Assembly: GCF_029623395.1 (NCBI RefSeq)
Contig: NZ_JAPYKK010000037.1
Location: forward strand, 1 to 42,496
Direction: 5' to 3'
Length of the DNA stretch: 42,496 nucleotides
Source of the DNA: Sphingomonas echinoides
GTDB lineage: Bacteria > Pseudomonadota > Alphaproteobacteria > Sphingomonadales > Sphingomonadaceae
Part shown: positions 1 through 9,069 of the stretch, piece after piece
Layout of the letters: the number at the start of each line of letters is the position of its first letter
Position numbering within the stretch: the first letter of the stretch is position 1
Made by a program: the position numbers and the translations under genes
Notes under the pieces: generated by a model
What the model saw: only the letters and a program-made list of their open reading frames with translations
Databases searched by the model: none
What the model was told of the DNA's origin: nothing

Positions 1-2757
1 GCGAACCGCGATGCGTGGCTGTACAAGGGCAGCGACATCACCCCGGATGCGGAATGGAAGTTCGGCACGCTCAAGAACGGGCTGCGCTACGCGGTGCGCA
101 AGAATGGCGTCCCGCCGGGCCAGATCGCGGTGCGGGTGCGGATGGACGTCGGCTCGCTGTACGAAACCGATGCCGAACGTGGCTATGCGCACATGATCGA
201 GCATCTGTCGTTCCGCGGATCGCAATATGTGCCCGATGGCGAGGCGAAGCGGATCTGGCAGCGGATGGGCACGACCTTCGGGTCCGACACCAACGCACAG
301 ACCACGACGACGCAGACCGTCTACAAGCTCGATCTGCCGAGCGCGACTGCCGCCGGGATCGACGAGAGCCTCAAGATCCTGTCGGGCATGGTGTCGCGCC
401 CCAACATCACCCCGACCGCGCTCAACGCAGAACGCCCGGCCGTGCTTGCCGAACAGCGCGAGGCCCCGGGGCCGCAGGTGCGTTTCGTCAACGCCCTCAA
501 CGCGACCTTCTTCGCCGGGCAGCCGCTCGCGGATCGTTCGCCGATCGGTCATGTGAAGGAGCTCGAAGCCGCGACTGCGGAAAGCGTCAAGGCGTTCCAC
601 GATCGCTGGTACCGCCCTGAACGTGCGGTCGTGGTCGTCGCGGGCGATTTCGATCCGGCACAGCTCGAGGCGATGGTCGCCAAGAATTTCGGTGACTGGC
701 GCGGGACTGGTGCGGCGCCCAACGACCCGGATTTCGGCAAGCCCGATCCCAAGCAGCCGACCACCAAGGCGGTGGTCGAACCCGGCATCGCCTCCCGGAT
801 CGAAATGGCGATCCTGCGGCCGTGGCAGTACAATGACGATACGGTGATCTTCAACCAGAAGCGCCTCGTCGACTTCCTGGGGCTGTCGATCATCAACCGC
901 CGGCTTGAAACGCTCGCGCGCTCGGGCGGCAGCTTCATCGCCGCGGCGGTGCGGCTCGACGATCCGTCACGCTCCGCAAATGGCACGTTCGTGACCATCT
1001 TGCCGGTCGGCAATGCGTGGGAACCTGCGCTCAAGGATGTCCGCGCGGTGATCGCGGATGCGCAGAAAACGCCGCCGACCAAGGCCGAAGTCGAGCGCGA
1101 ACTCGCTGAGCAGCGCGTCCAGTTCCGCACGCAGGTCGACACCTATCGCGCCGAAGCGGGCGCGAAGGAAGCCGATGACATGGTCCAGGCGGTCGACATC
1201 CGCGAGACGACCACCTCGCCCGCGGTGATCCAGAAGGTGTTCGAGGATGCGGTGGCGAAAGGCTTCTTCGCGCCCGACAAGATCCTCGAATCGACCCGTC
1301 GTATCTTCGAAGGGACGCCGCCGCGCGCGCTCATCTCCACGCCGACCGCGGAGCAGGGGATCGAGACCTCGCTCGCCAATGCGTTGAAGGCCAACGTCAA
1401 GGGGCTGGCGACCAAACGCCGGCGGCAGGGTGCGGTCTCGTTCGACAAGCTGCCCAAGCTCGGCGCGCCCGCCACGATCGCGTCGACCACCCCGATCAAG
1501 CCGTTCGACATGCAGGAATATACGCTGTCGAACGGCGTCCGCGTGCTGGTGTATCCGACGACGTCCGAGGATAGCCGGGTCTATGTCCGCGTGCGGTTCG
1601 GCAATGGCTACAATGCGTTGCCGGTCGACAAGGAATCGCCCGCGTGGGCCGCCGACCTCGCGCTGACCGCGGGCGGCATCGGCAAGCTCAACCAGGGCGA
1701 TCTGGATGCGTTGACGACGGGACGGCGGATCGGCCTCGATTTCGGGATCGACGAGGATGCCTTCACCTACAACGCACTGACCTCGCCGACCGACCTTTCC
1801 GATCAGTTGCGGATCATCGCGGCGGCAATCTCGTCGCCGGGTTGGGATCCGGCGCCCGTCGCGCGGGCGCGCAGCGTCGCCGTATCGGCCTATCCAGGGT
1901 ATAGTTCATCGCCCGACGGCGTGTTGCAGCGCGACCTGGAGCGGTTGCTGCACGATGGCGACCCGCGCTGGGGTACGCCGAGCCTGCCCGCGATCGAGGG
2001 GACGACCCCTGCGAACTTCCGCGCCTTGTGGGAGCCGTTGCTCAAGACCGGTCCGGTCGAAGTGATGGTGTTCGGCGACATCAAGGCCGACGTCGCGATC
2101 GCCGCGGTGCAGAAGACGCTGGGCGCGCTCCCGCCGCGTCCTGCGACGCCCAATTTCGTCGCGCCCCCGGTCCGCTTCCCCGCGCACAACCAGACTCCGG
2201 TGGTCCGTACGCATGACGGCCCCGAGAATCAGGCGGCGGCAGTCATCGCCTGGCCGACCGGCAGCGGCGTCGCCGGGTTGACCGATGCGCGACGGCTCGA
2301 CGTGCTCGCGGCGATCTTCAGCGACCGGCTGTTCGACCGGCTGCGGTCGCAGGCGGGTGCGAGCTACAGCCCGAACGTGTCGAGCAGCTGGCCGGTGGGT
2401 CAGCCGGGCGGCGGGCGCATTCTGGCGATCGGGCAGGTAGCGCCGTCGAACGTCCCGCTGTTCTTCAAGCTGTCGCGCGAGATCGCAGAGGAGCTGGTGT
2501 CCAAGCCGGTCGACGCGGATGAGCTGAAGCGGACGATCGGGCCGATGCAGCAATCGATCATGCGGCAATCGACCGGCAACCAGTTCTGGATGAACCAGCT
2601 CGACGGGGCGACCTATGATCCGGCGCGAATCGTCGCGTTGATGCGTCTTTACAGCGACATTTCGACGATGACCGCCGCGCAGTTGCAGGAAACCGCGGCG
2701 AAATATCTGCGTCCGGAGCGCGATTGGACGATGCAGGTGGTGCCCAAGTCGAAGTAA
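1..2757 (+). CDS. M16 family zinc metallopeptidase (pitrilysin-like), 5' end cut by window
   Basis: The reading frame is open from base 1, so the start codon lies upstream; 918 codons are visible. The inverted zinc motif HMIEH sits at visible codons 64-68 (H64, E67 catalytic base, H68). Downstream glutamates E144 and E151 are seven apart, as in pitrilysin, and one should be the third metal ligand. After codon ~500 a second M16 fold begins (PFDMQEYTLSNGVRVLV) without HxxEH, so this is the usual active-plus-inactive two-domain clam shell. Such enzymes are often periplasmic in Gram-negative bacteria, but the signal peptide would be outside the window. The gene ends at TAA and is followed by a palindromic repeat, then the convergent SMP-30 gene. 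Family call is firm; substrate unknown. Confidence 0.93.
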   Translation, partial: ANRDAWLYKGSDITPDAEWKFGTLKNGLRYAVRKNGVPPGQIAVRVRMDVGSLYETDAERGYAHMIEHLSFRGSQYVPDGEAKRIWQRMGTTFGSDTNAQTTTTQTVYKLDLPSATAAGIDESLKILSGMVSRPNITPTALNAERPAVLAEQREAPGPQVRFVNALNATFFAGQPLADRSPIGHVKELEAATAESVKAFHDRWYRPERAVVVVAGDFDPAQLEAMVAKNFGDWRGTGAAPNDPDFGKPDPKQPTTKAVVEPGIASRIEMAILRPWQYNDDTVIFNQKRLVDFLGLSIINRRLETLARSGGSFIAAAVRLDDPSRSANGTFVTILPVGNAWEPALKDVRAVIADAQKTPPTKAEVERELAEQRVQFRTQVDTYRAEAGAKEADDMVQAVDIRETTTSPAVIQKVFEDAVAKGFFAPDKILESTRRIFEGTPPRALISTPTAEQGIETSLANALKANVKGLATKRRRQGAVSFDKLPKLGAPATIASTTPIKPFDMQEYTLSNGVRVLVYPTTSEDSRVYVRVRFGNGYNALPVDKESPAWAADLALTAGGIGKLNQGDLDALTTGRRIGLDFGIDEDAFTYNALTSPTDLSDQLRIIAAAISSPGWDPAPVARARSVAVSAYPGYSSSPDGVLQRDLERLLHDGDPRWGTPSLPAIEGTTPANFRALWEPLLKTGPVEVMVFGDIKADVAIAAVQKTLGALPPRPATPNFVAPPVRFPAHNQTPVVRTHDGPENQAAAVIAWPTGSGVAGLTDARRLDVLAAIFSDRLFDRLRSQAGASYSPNVSSSWPVGQPGGGRILAIGQVAPSNVPLFFKLSREIAEELVSKPVDADELKRTIGPMQQSIMRQSTGNQFWMNQLDGATYDPARIVALMRLYSDISTMTAAQLQETAAKYLRPERDWTMQVVPKSK

Positions 2758-2775
2758 CGCCGCTCCCATTCCTTC

Positions 2776-2866
2776 CGTCATGCTGAACTCGTTTCAGCAT
2801 CCACCGCGCAATGGGCCCGGATCGGACTTGCTGCGCGGTGGACCCTGAAACGCGTTCAGGGTGACG
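2776..2866. repeat. Palindromic intergenic repeat, family A copy 1
   Basis: The left arm begins CGTCATGCTGAAC and carries TTTCAGCATCCACCGCGCA. The right arm, from 2832, reads back as the complement, ending in CCTGAAACGCGTTCAGGGTGAC. The two arms can form a long imperfect stem around a short central loop. A second copy with the same outer arms lies at 31298-31387. It sits between two convergent stop codons (2757 and 2902), so it may also end transcription from both sides. No transposase is linked to it. Confidence 0.8.
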
Positions 2867-2901
2867 CCGGGAAGGTTCTACTTCGCGGAACGGTCGAGCC
2901 G

Positions 2902-3966
2902 CTACCCCCGCGCCGTCGCCGATCTCGCCAGCGGCACCCGCATCACGCGGTCGTTCCCGGTCAAAAACAACGTCTTCCCGCCCTCGCCGAACGCGCCATT
3001 GGCGATCGGTCCGCCATGCGCGAACCGCGCGATCGGTTCGGCTTCGGGGGTCATCAGGTAGAACCCGCCCGGCGCGCTGCAGAACAGCGTCCCGTCTGCC
3101 GCAACCTTCATCCCGTCGGGAAGGCCGGGTCCCTTGAGCACCGACGCATCGAAGAACACCCGCCGCTTGAGCGGCAGCCCACGCGCGTCGAGGTCATAGG
3201 CCATGATCCGCGGTGCCTTGTCGTCCGATACCGACACGTAGAGCGTTCGCTCGTCGGGCGAGAGCGCGACCCCGTTGGGATAGGTCAGCGTGCCGTCGAT
3301 CAGCACGGCCTCTCCGCCCGGTGTCCATCGGTACACACCGTTGTGCGGTAGCTCGCGCAGCGGCGATGTGGCGCCGTCGACCAGCCCATACGGCGGGTCG
3401 GTGAAGTAGATCGCACCGTTCCGCGCGATGTGGAGGTCGTTGGGGCTGTTGAACCTTTTGCCCTGATAGCGATCGACCAGCGGCGCGCGCTTCTTGGCTA
3501 CGAAGTCGTAGCGCATCAGCGCGCGGCTGCCGCTATCGGCGATGACCAACGCGCCGTCGCGACCGAGCGCAAGCCCGTTCGATCCTGCCTCGCGGAACAG
3601 CTTGGGGTCGGGATTGGCGAGCCCCGAGGGCGTCAGGAACGGGGTGACACCGCCTGCGCGGGTCCAGCGACGGATCAGGTTGGCGGGAGGGTCGGAGAAC
3701 AACAGCGCGTTGCTCGCGGGGATCCACACCGGACCTTCGGCCCAGCGGATCCCGCTCGCGATCGTCTCGATCCTGGTGCCCGGCGCGAGAAAGCGGTCTG
3801 CAAGCGGGGACAGCCGTTCGAGTGTCGGTTCGGTCATCGCGGCTGCCGCCGTGCCCGACCAGACCGGGATCGTGGCAAGCGCGGCCATGCCGCCGATCAT
3901 CGTGCGGCGGTTGGGGTGCGTCGGCGCGTGTTCGGCGGGGTCGGGCAGGGAAGGCTGATACGACAC
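2902..3966 (-). CDS. SMP-30/gluconolactonase/LRE-like beta-propeller protein, probably Tat-exported
   Basis: Product of about 354 residues, a calcium-dependent six-bladed propeller hydrolase family acting on sugar lactones and related esters. Seen: E-G-P-V near the start of the mature part (RWAEGPVW), the FNSPNDL block, FTDPPYGL, LTYPNGVALSPD and LPDGMKVA, which match the metal-site blocks of gluconolactonases. The N-terminus has a twin-arginine-like stretch (NRRT followed by hydrophobic MIGGMAALATIPVW), then alanines, suggesting Tat export. I chose the GTG at 3966; the frame is open further upstream to 4110 but that overlaps the preceding acyl-CoA synthetase gene. An ATG at 3900 would cut the Arg pair. 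Substrate cannot be told from sequence. Confidence 0.82.
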   Translation of the reverse strand: MSYQPSLPDPAEHAPTHPNRRTMIGGMAALATIPVWSGTAAAAMTEPTLERLSPLADRFLAPGTRIETIASGIRWAEGPVWIPASNALLFSDPPANLIRRWTRAGGVTPFLTPSGLANPDPKLFREAGSNGLALGRDGALVIADSGSRALMRYDFVAKKRAPLVDRYQGKRFNSPNDLHIARNGAIYFTDPPYGLVDGATSPLRELPHNGVYRWTPGGEAVLIDGTLTYPNGVALSPDERTLYVSVSDDKAPRIMAYDLDARGLPLKRRVFFDASVLKGPGLPDGMKVAADGTLFCSAPGGFYLMTPEAEPIARFAHGGPIANGAFGEGGKTLFLTGNDRVMRVPLARSATARG

Positions 3967-4075
3967 GATGGGCGATGTCCGGATATGGCGGATGGTGACG
4001 GCATCCTCGCATCCGCCCCGACGTACGTCCAGCCACCACCGGTGGTCGGATTTAAAACGGATACGCATCAGTATG

Positions 4076-5860
4076 TTAGGACTTGTACAGCCCCTCCAGC
4101 CGCGCGCCATACACCTGTTTCAACACGTGCCGCCGGATCTTGAGCGACGGGGTCAGCTGCTCGTTCTCGATCCCGAACGGCTCGTCCGCCAGCACGAAGC
4201 GCCGGATCCGTTCGGTGAGCGACAGTTCGGCATTGACGCGTTCGACCGCGTGACCGAGCGCTGTGCGATATTCGCTGTTTTCGGCCAGCCGCGCGAAGTT
4301 GCACGCATCACCGTTCCGCGCGCACCATTGCTGGGTCCATTCGGGATCGGGGACGATCACCGCGACCATATACGGCCGCCGGTCGCCGAACAGCATCACC
4401 TGGGAAATCTCGGGTTGCAGCGTCAACATCCCCTCGACCTTTTGCGGCGCGACATTCTCGCCCTTGTCGTTGACGATGATGTCCTTCTTGCGATCGGTGA
4501 TCTGGATCCGGCCCTTGGTATCGATCACCCCGATGTCGCCGGTGTGGAGCCACCCGTCCTTGAGCACGCGCGCGGTCTCCGCGTCGTTGCGCCAATAGCC
4601 CTTCATCACCAGCTCGCCACGCACGAGGATCTCCCCGTCTTCGGCGATGCGCACCTCGGTGTTGGGGAGCGGGGGGCCGACCGTGTCCATCTTGATCCCG
4701 ACCTTGGGCCGGTTGCACGAGATGACCGGCGCGGACTCGGTCTGCCCATACCCTTGCAGTACCGTGATTCCGATTGCGTCGAAGAAGGTCCCGACCTCGG
4801 GCGTCAACGGCGCGCCACCCGAGACCATCGCCTTGATCCGCCCGCCGAAGCGCTTCTGGATCTTGGGCCGAAGCGTCGCCGCCAGCAACAAATCCATCGG
4901 CTTGTCGAGCAGCCCGGCCTTGCCCGCCGCCCGCTTGCTCCCGAGCGCCTCGGCCCGCCCGAGCAGATAGGTCGAGAGTTTGCCCTGTTTCTCGACCGCC
5001 TTGGAAATGCGCGCACGGAGCAGTTCGAACAGTCGCGGCACGACCACCATCATCGTCGGGCGGACTTCCTCGATATTCGCGGCGAGCTTGTCGAGGCCTT
5101 CCGAATAATAGATCTGCGACCCCAGCGCGATCGGGAAGAACTGCCCGCCGCTATGTTCATAGGCGTGGCTCAGCGGCAGGAACGAGAGGAAGATCTCGTC
5201 GTCCCAGCCGAAATCCTCCGAGATGATCGTGCAGCAGCCGAACACATTGTGGAGGATCGCGCCGTGATGCTGCATCACCCCGCGCGGCGCGCCGCCGGTG
5301 CCGCTGGTGTAGATGATGCACGCGGTATCGTCGCGCGTCGCCGTGGTGCGGATCGTCGAGGGTTCGGCGGCATGGTCCGCGAGCAATTTGTCCCAATGGT
5401 GGAATTCGAGCGCGCCCTGCTGGCCGCTGCGCAGATCCTCGATGCTGATCACGATCTTGGCGGTCGACGCGCGGATCGCGGCGGGGAGCAAAGTCTTCGC
5501 AAGCTTCGCGGTCGAGACGATCACCGCCTTCGCGCCCGAATTCTCGATGATGTGGGTGTGGTCGCGCTCGGTATTGGTCGTGTAGGTCGGCACGGTGATG
5601 CACCCCGCCGCCATGATCGCGAGATCGGCGATGCACCATTCGGGACGGTTCTCGCTCACCAGCATGACGCGGTCGCCCGGCACCAGCCCGATCGCCTTCA
5701 GCGCCGCCGACAGGCTGGCGACTTCGCGCGCGGTCTGCGTCCAGCTGCGCGAGCGCCAGGCGCCGCCCGCCTTGTGCCAGAGGAACGGCGCGTCGCCTTG
5801 CTCGGTCACACGCGCGAGGAACATCGCAACGAGGTTGGGGAAGGTTTCAAGAGTACGCAT
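4076..5860 (-). CDS. fadD: Long-chain fatty acid-CoA ligase (AMP-forming)
   Basis: A 594-residue adenylate-forming enzyme that activates long-chain fatty acids to acyl-CoA for beta-oxidation or lipid synthesis. Motifs: P-loop YTSGTGGAPRG at 184-194, YGQTE at 371-375 (adenine site), GWLHTGD at 436-442 and DRKKDII at 456-462 (hinge). The overall pattern resembles the FAA1/long-chain group more than acetyl-CoA synthetases. The ATG at 5860 has a good AGGGAG ribosome site about 6 nt upstream. It follows ggt by 53 bp in the same direction and precedes the SMP-30 gene. Chain-length preference is inferred from family only. Confidence 0.9.
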   Translation of the reverse strand: MRTLETFPNLVAMFLARVTEQGDAPFLWHKAGGAWRSRSWTQTAREVASLSAALKAIGLVPGDRVMLVSENRPEWCIADLAIMAAGCITVPTYTTNTERDHTHIIENSGAKAVIVSTAKLAKTLLPAAIRASTAKIVISIEDLRSGQQGALEFHHWDKLLADHAAEPSTIRTTATRDDTACIIYTSGTGGAPRGVMQHHGAILHNVFGCCTIISEDFGWDDEIFLSFLPLSHAYEHSGGQFFPIALGSQIYYSEGLDKLAANIEEVRPTMMVVVPRLFELLRARISKAVEKQGKLSTYLLGRAEALGSKRAAGKAGLLDKPMDLLLAATLRPKIQKRFGGRIKAMVSGGAPLTPEVGTFFDAIGITVLQGYGQTESAPVISCNRPKVGIKMDTVGPPLPNTEVRIAEDGEILVRGELVMKGYWRNDAETARVLKDGWLHTGDIGVIDTKGRIQITDRKKDIIVNDKGENVAPQKVEGMLTLQPEISQVMLFGDRRPYMVAVIVPDPEWTQQWCARNGDACNFARLAENSEYRTALGHAVERVNAELSLTERIRRFVLADEPFGIENEQLTPSLKIRRHVLKQVYGARLEGLYKS

Positions 5861-5913
5861 CGGTCTCTCCCTTTGGCGCGTCGTGTTCGACTGCGCGTGT
5901 GTCTTCGGACGGC

Positions 5914-7674
5914 TTATTCGGGCGGACGGTTGGCGAGCGCGCCGACCCGGACGATCTCGGTCCTGCGCCCGTCCTCGCCGATCGCGACGCCTTCGCTACG
6001 CGGATCGGCCGCACCGACCCAGCGGCCATCCACGCGTTCGATCGCATTCGCCTTCAACCCGAGCGGCGCGCTCACCACGCGTTCGCCGAGCGCGCGGAGC
6101 GCCGGGATCATCGCGTCGAGCTGCGTGCCCTTTTCCGCCGCCGCGGTCTGGCCCGGAGCATAGAGCAAACCGAGGCCGATCGCATCCTGCGCGCTCATCT
6201 TCCAGTCGAGCACCGCGATCAGCGCCTTGGATACCTGCGCGATGATCGTCGAGCCGCCCGCCGCGCCGATCGCGATGCGGACCGATCCGTCGGGGTTATA
6301 GACGATCGTCGGCGACATCGAGCTGCGCGGGCGCTTGCCCCCGGCGACGCGGTTGGCGACGAGGTTGCCGTTCTTCTCCGGCACGAAATCGAAGTCGGTC
6401 AGCTCATTGTTGAGCTGCACGCCGTCGACCGAAAGGCCTGAGCCGAAATAGCTTTCGATCGTGGTGGTGACTTCGGCGACGTTGCCGCGCCGGTCGACCG
6501 TGACGAGATCGCTCGTGCCGGGAACGTCGGCATTGGGCGCGAGCTGGCGCGGCGGGGCGCCGGGGGGCGTGCCCGCGCTGACGCTCGGCATCGTGCGGTC
6601 GGGCGCGATCAACGCGGAGCGCTGTGCGAGATAGGCGGGGTCGAGCAAGCCCTTGGCGGGGACGTCGACCTTGTCGGGGTCGCCGAGATACATGTCGCGA
6701 TCGGCATAGGCGAGGCGTTCGGATTCGGCGAACAGATGCCACGCGACCGGGCTGGTCTTGCCGAGGCCGGCCATGTCGAAGCGTTCAAGCTGCTTGAGGA
6801 TCATCAGCACGCCGATCCCGCCCGATCCCGGCGGTCCCATGCCGCAGATCTTGTAGACGCGGTACGTGCCGCAGATCGGCGCACGTTCCTTCGCGCGGTA
6901 ACCCGCGAGGTCGGCGAGCGTCATCTTGGACGGGTTGCGCGGCGAGGTGTTGACCGCCTTCACGATCTGCTGCGCGACCGCGCCCTTGTAGAAGGCGTCG
7001 GGGCCCCGCTTGGCGATTTTTGCGAACAACGCGGCTTGTGCGGGGTTGCGAAAGATCGTGCCGACCGCGACGGGTTGATCGCCGACGGGGAAGAACCGCG
7101 CCTGCGCGGCGGGATCGAGCCGGTCACTGAACCGGGCCAACCCGTTGTGGAGCCGCGGCGTGACCGTGAAGCCGAGCTGCGCGAGCTTGATCGCGGGGGC
7201 GAACAGGCGAGCCCAGGGGAGCACGCCGTAACGCTTGTGCGCGAGCGCCATCATCCGCAGGTTGCCGGGTACGCCGACGCTGCGCCCGCCCGGAACCGCT
7301 TGCGTAAACGGGAGGGGTTGGCCGTCCTTGCCATAGAACCAGCGTGCGTCGGCGGCGGCGGGGGCGGCTTCGCGTCCGTCGAAGCTGGTCGTCGCGTTGG
7401 CGCTCGCATCGTGGTGGACCATGAAGCTGCCGCCGCCGATGCCCGAATTCTGCGGTTCGACCACGTTGAGTGCGAGCATCGTCGCGATTGCGGCATCGGT
7501 CGCGCTGCCGCCGGCTTTCAGGATCTCGACGCCCGCCGCGGCGGCGCGCGGGTCGGCGGCGCTGACCATGCCGGTGCCGACCTGGGCAGCGGCAGGCTTT
7601 GGGTCAGTCCTGCGCGCGTCGAGCGCGGTCGGCGCGAGCAGGAGGAGGGCGAGGGTAACGAACGGCTTGTACAT
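5914..7674 (-). CDS. ggt: Gamma-glutamyltransferase
   Basis: A 586-residue Ntn-hydrolase precursor that cleaves glutathione and other gamma-glutamyl compounds in the periplasm. The start ATG at 7674 gives a clean signal peptide (YKPFVTLALLLLAPTALDA); upstream in-frame sequence to 7785 lacks such a feature. The self-processing nucleophile is predicted to be Thr387 in PGTSDLV, giving large (about 386) and small (about 200) subunits. Substrate-site residues include the Arg of FDGREA (R101) and the RSSMSPT block (450-456), and small-subunit GSGL (411-414). Length fits the family. It lies 70 bp downstream of ccrM and just before fadD, with no clear functional link. Confidence 0.93.
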   Translation of the reverse strand: MYKPFVTLALLLLAPTALDARRTDPKPAAAQVGTGMVSAADPRAAAAGVEILKAGGSATDAAIATMLALNVVEPQNSGIGGGSFMVHHDASANATTSFDGREAAPAAADARWFYGKDGQPLPFTQAVPGGRSVGVPGNLRMMALAHKRYGVLPWARLFAPAIKLAQLGFTVTPRLHNGLARFSDRLDPAAQARFFPVGDQPVAVGTIFRNPAQAALFAKIAKRGPDAFYKGAVAQQIVKAVNTSPRNPSKMTLADLAGYRAKERAPICGTYRVYKICGMGPPGSGGIGVLMILKQLERFDMAGLGKTSPVAWHLFAESERLAYADRDMYLGDPDKVDVPAKGLLDPAYLAQRSALIAPDRTMPSVSAGTPPGAPPRQLAPNADVPGTSDLVTVDRRGNVAEVTTTIESYFGSGLSVDGVQLNNELTDFDFVPEKNGNLVANRVAGGKRPRSSMSPTIVYNPDGSVRIAIGAAGGSTIIAQVSKALIAVLDWKMSAQDAIGLGLLYAPGQTAAAEKGTQLDAMIPALRALGERVVSAPLGLKANAIERVDGRWVGAADPRSEGVAIGEDGRRTEIVRVGALANRPPE

Positions 7675-7744
7675 CGTTGTGACCGTAGCGGCCTTTATCG
7701 GGCAGGCAAGTTCGGGCGATGTCGGGAGCGCGCCCGGTCGGGCC

Positions 7745-8875
7745 TTACGGTTGGGTCGCGAGCAGATACTCCTGCCGCAGCGCATCGATCGGCTTCAGCC
7801 CCTCGCCCGTCTCGAAATGCCAGTAGGTCCAGCCGTTGCACGACGGTGCATTCTGCAAGGTCGCGCCTAGCTTGTGGATCGACCCCGTCGCGCCGCACAG
7901 GCTTTCCAGGCTGCCGTCGGCGCGGATCATCGCGCGGTGCTTGCGTCTGGCGTCGACCACGAACCGCCCGGGGGTGAGGAAGCCGTTCTCGACAAGCACC
8001 CCGAACGCGACCTTGGGCGCGGCCTTGGGGCTTTGCATCGTCTTGAGCATGCTCTCGTCGAGCGGGAGCGCGGCGGCGATGCGCTCCTCCGCAGCAGCGA
8101 TATAGTCGGGCTCGCGCTCGATCCCGATCCAGCGCCGACCAAGCCGCTTGGCAACCGCACCGGTCGTGCCGGTCCCGAAGAACGGGTCGAGCACGACGTC
8201 GCCGGGTTTGGTGCAGGCAAGGAGGATACGGTACAGCAAAGCCTCTGGTTTCTGCGTCGGGTGGACCTTGATCCCGTCTTTCTTCAACCGCTCGGGCCCG
8301 CCGCAGACCGGGAACTCCCAGTCGCTGCGCATCTGGAGCTCGTCGTTGAGCGTCTTCATGCTGCGATAGTTGAAGGTGTAGCGTGCCTTCTCGCCCATCG
8401 ACGCCCAGATCAGCGTCTCGTGCGCGTTGGTGAAGCGCGTGCCCTTGAAATTGGGCATCGGGTTCGACTTGCGCCACACGATGTCGTTGAGGATCCAGTA
8501 GCCGAGATCCTGGATCGCGGCGCCGACCTTGAAGATGTTGTGATAGCTGCCGATCACCCAGATCGCGCCATTGTCCTTGAGGATTCGCTTGGCTTCCGCC
8601 AGCCACGCGCGGGTGAACGCGTCATAGGCGTCGAGGCTGTCGAACTTGTCCCATGCGTCGGTCACTGCATCGACATGGCTGCCGTCGGGACGCGCAAGAT
8701 CGCCGCCGAGCTGGAGATTGTAGGGCGGGTCGGCGAAGATCATGTCGACCGACTTGGCCGGGAGCGCACGCATCGCGGCGATGCAGTCCGAGCGCAGGAT
8801 CTGGTCGAGCGGAAGCTCCGCCATCGGCACGATCGTCGGGCGCTTGCCGACCTTTATCTTTTCCAACACGCCCAT
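7745..8875 (-). CDS. ccrM: CcrM-type adenine DNA methyltransferase (GANTC)
   Basis: A 376-residue beta-class N6-adenine methyltransferase. The order is catalytic DPPY (49-52), target region, then SAM-binding FFGTGTTG (232-239), the order of HinfI/CcrM enzymes. HPTQKP at 205-210 is also typical. The C-terminal ~90 residues with the NGWTYWHF block match the CcrM-specific extension absent from plain HinfI relatives. CcrM methylates GANTC and is a solitary cell-cycle methyltransferase in alphaproteobacteria. The ATG at 8875 is chosen; the frame stays open to 9034 but that stretch is the promoter region, which holds seven GANTC sites. No restriction endonuclease gene is nearby. Confidence 0.94.
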   Translation of the reverse strand: MGVLEKIKVGKRPTIVPMAELPLDQILRSDCIAAMRALPAKSVDMIFADPPYNLQLGGDLARPDGSHVDAVTDAWDKFDSLDAYDAFTRAWLAEAKRILKDNGAIWVIGSYHNIFKVGAAIQDLGYWILNDIVWRKSNPMPNFKGTRFTNAHETLIWASMGEKARYTFNYRSMKTLNDELQMRSDWEFPVCGGPERLKKDGIKVHPTQKPEALLYRILLACTKPGDVVLDPFFGTGTTGAVAKRLGRRWIGIEREPDYIAAAEERIAAALPLDESMLKTMQSPKAAPKVAFGVLVENGFLTPGRFVVDARRKHRAMIRADGSLESLCGATGSIHKLGATLQNAPSCNGWTYWHFETGEGLKPIDALRQEYLLATQP

Positions 8876-9069
8876 AACCGCCGCCCCTGATTCACTGTCG
8901 CGCGCATCCCTGCGAATCTGGGGACTCGCGTCAAGGGGCGATGCGTTAACCAGATTCGTCGCAGATTCGTTTGCCTTGCAGAACATTTCGGGAAGGCGAC
9001 CAGATGTTGAGTCCGGACTTATCCACAGGCGCAACCGCTGGGGTGTGACGCAAAAGACTCGGGCCGACG
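8876..9069 (-). promoter_or_regulatory. ccrM control region: seven GANTC sites
   Basis: Between the ccrM start and the stop of the upstream hydrolase, GANTC occurs at 8889, 8914, 8923, 8953, 8964, 9009 and 9056. Two (8953, 8964) form an 11-bp spaced direct repeat. At this base composition well under one site would be expected in 172 bp. GANTC is the expected target of the methyltransferase encoded immediately downstream, so methylation-state control of ccrM transcription is likely. A half CtrA-like TTAAC lies at 8946-8950, without a second half at the usual distance. I cannot place a -10/-35 pair with confidence. Confidence 0.8.
9019..9027 (+). promoter_or_regulatory. Perfect DnaA box (TTATCCACA)
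   Basis: The 9-mer TTATCCACA is identical to the high-affinity DnaA box consensus. It lies inside the GANTC cluster upstream of ccrM, 144 bp from the start codon. Only one copy is seen here and there is no AT-rich unwinding stretch, so this is better read as a DnaA regulatory site than as a replication origin. Confidence 0.6.

Noticed and set aside
3968..6163. 731-codon plus-strand open frame opposite fadD
   Set aside because: Low-complexity Arg/His/Asp-rich shadow of the fadD codons; no recognisable fold, while fadD has all its motifs.
8876..9069. Replication origin, because of the DnaA box and GANTC sites
   Set aside because: Only one DnaA box, no AT-rich unwinding element and none of the usual origin neighbours; a promoter control role fits better.
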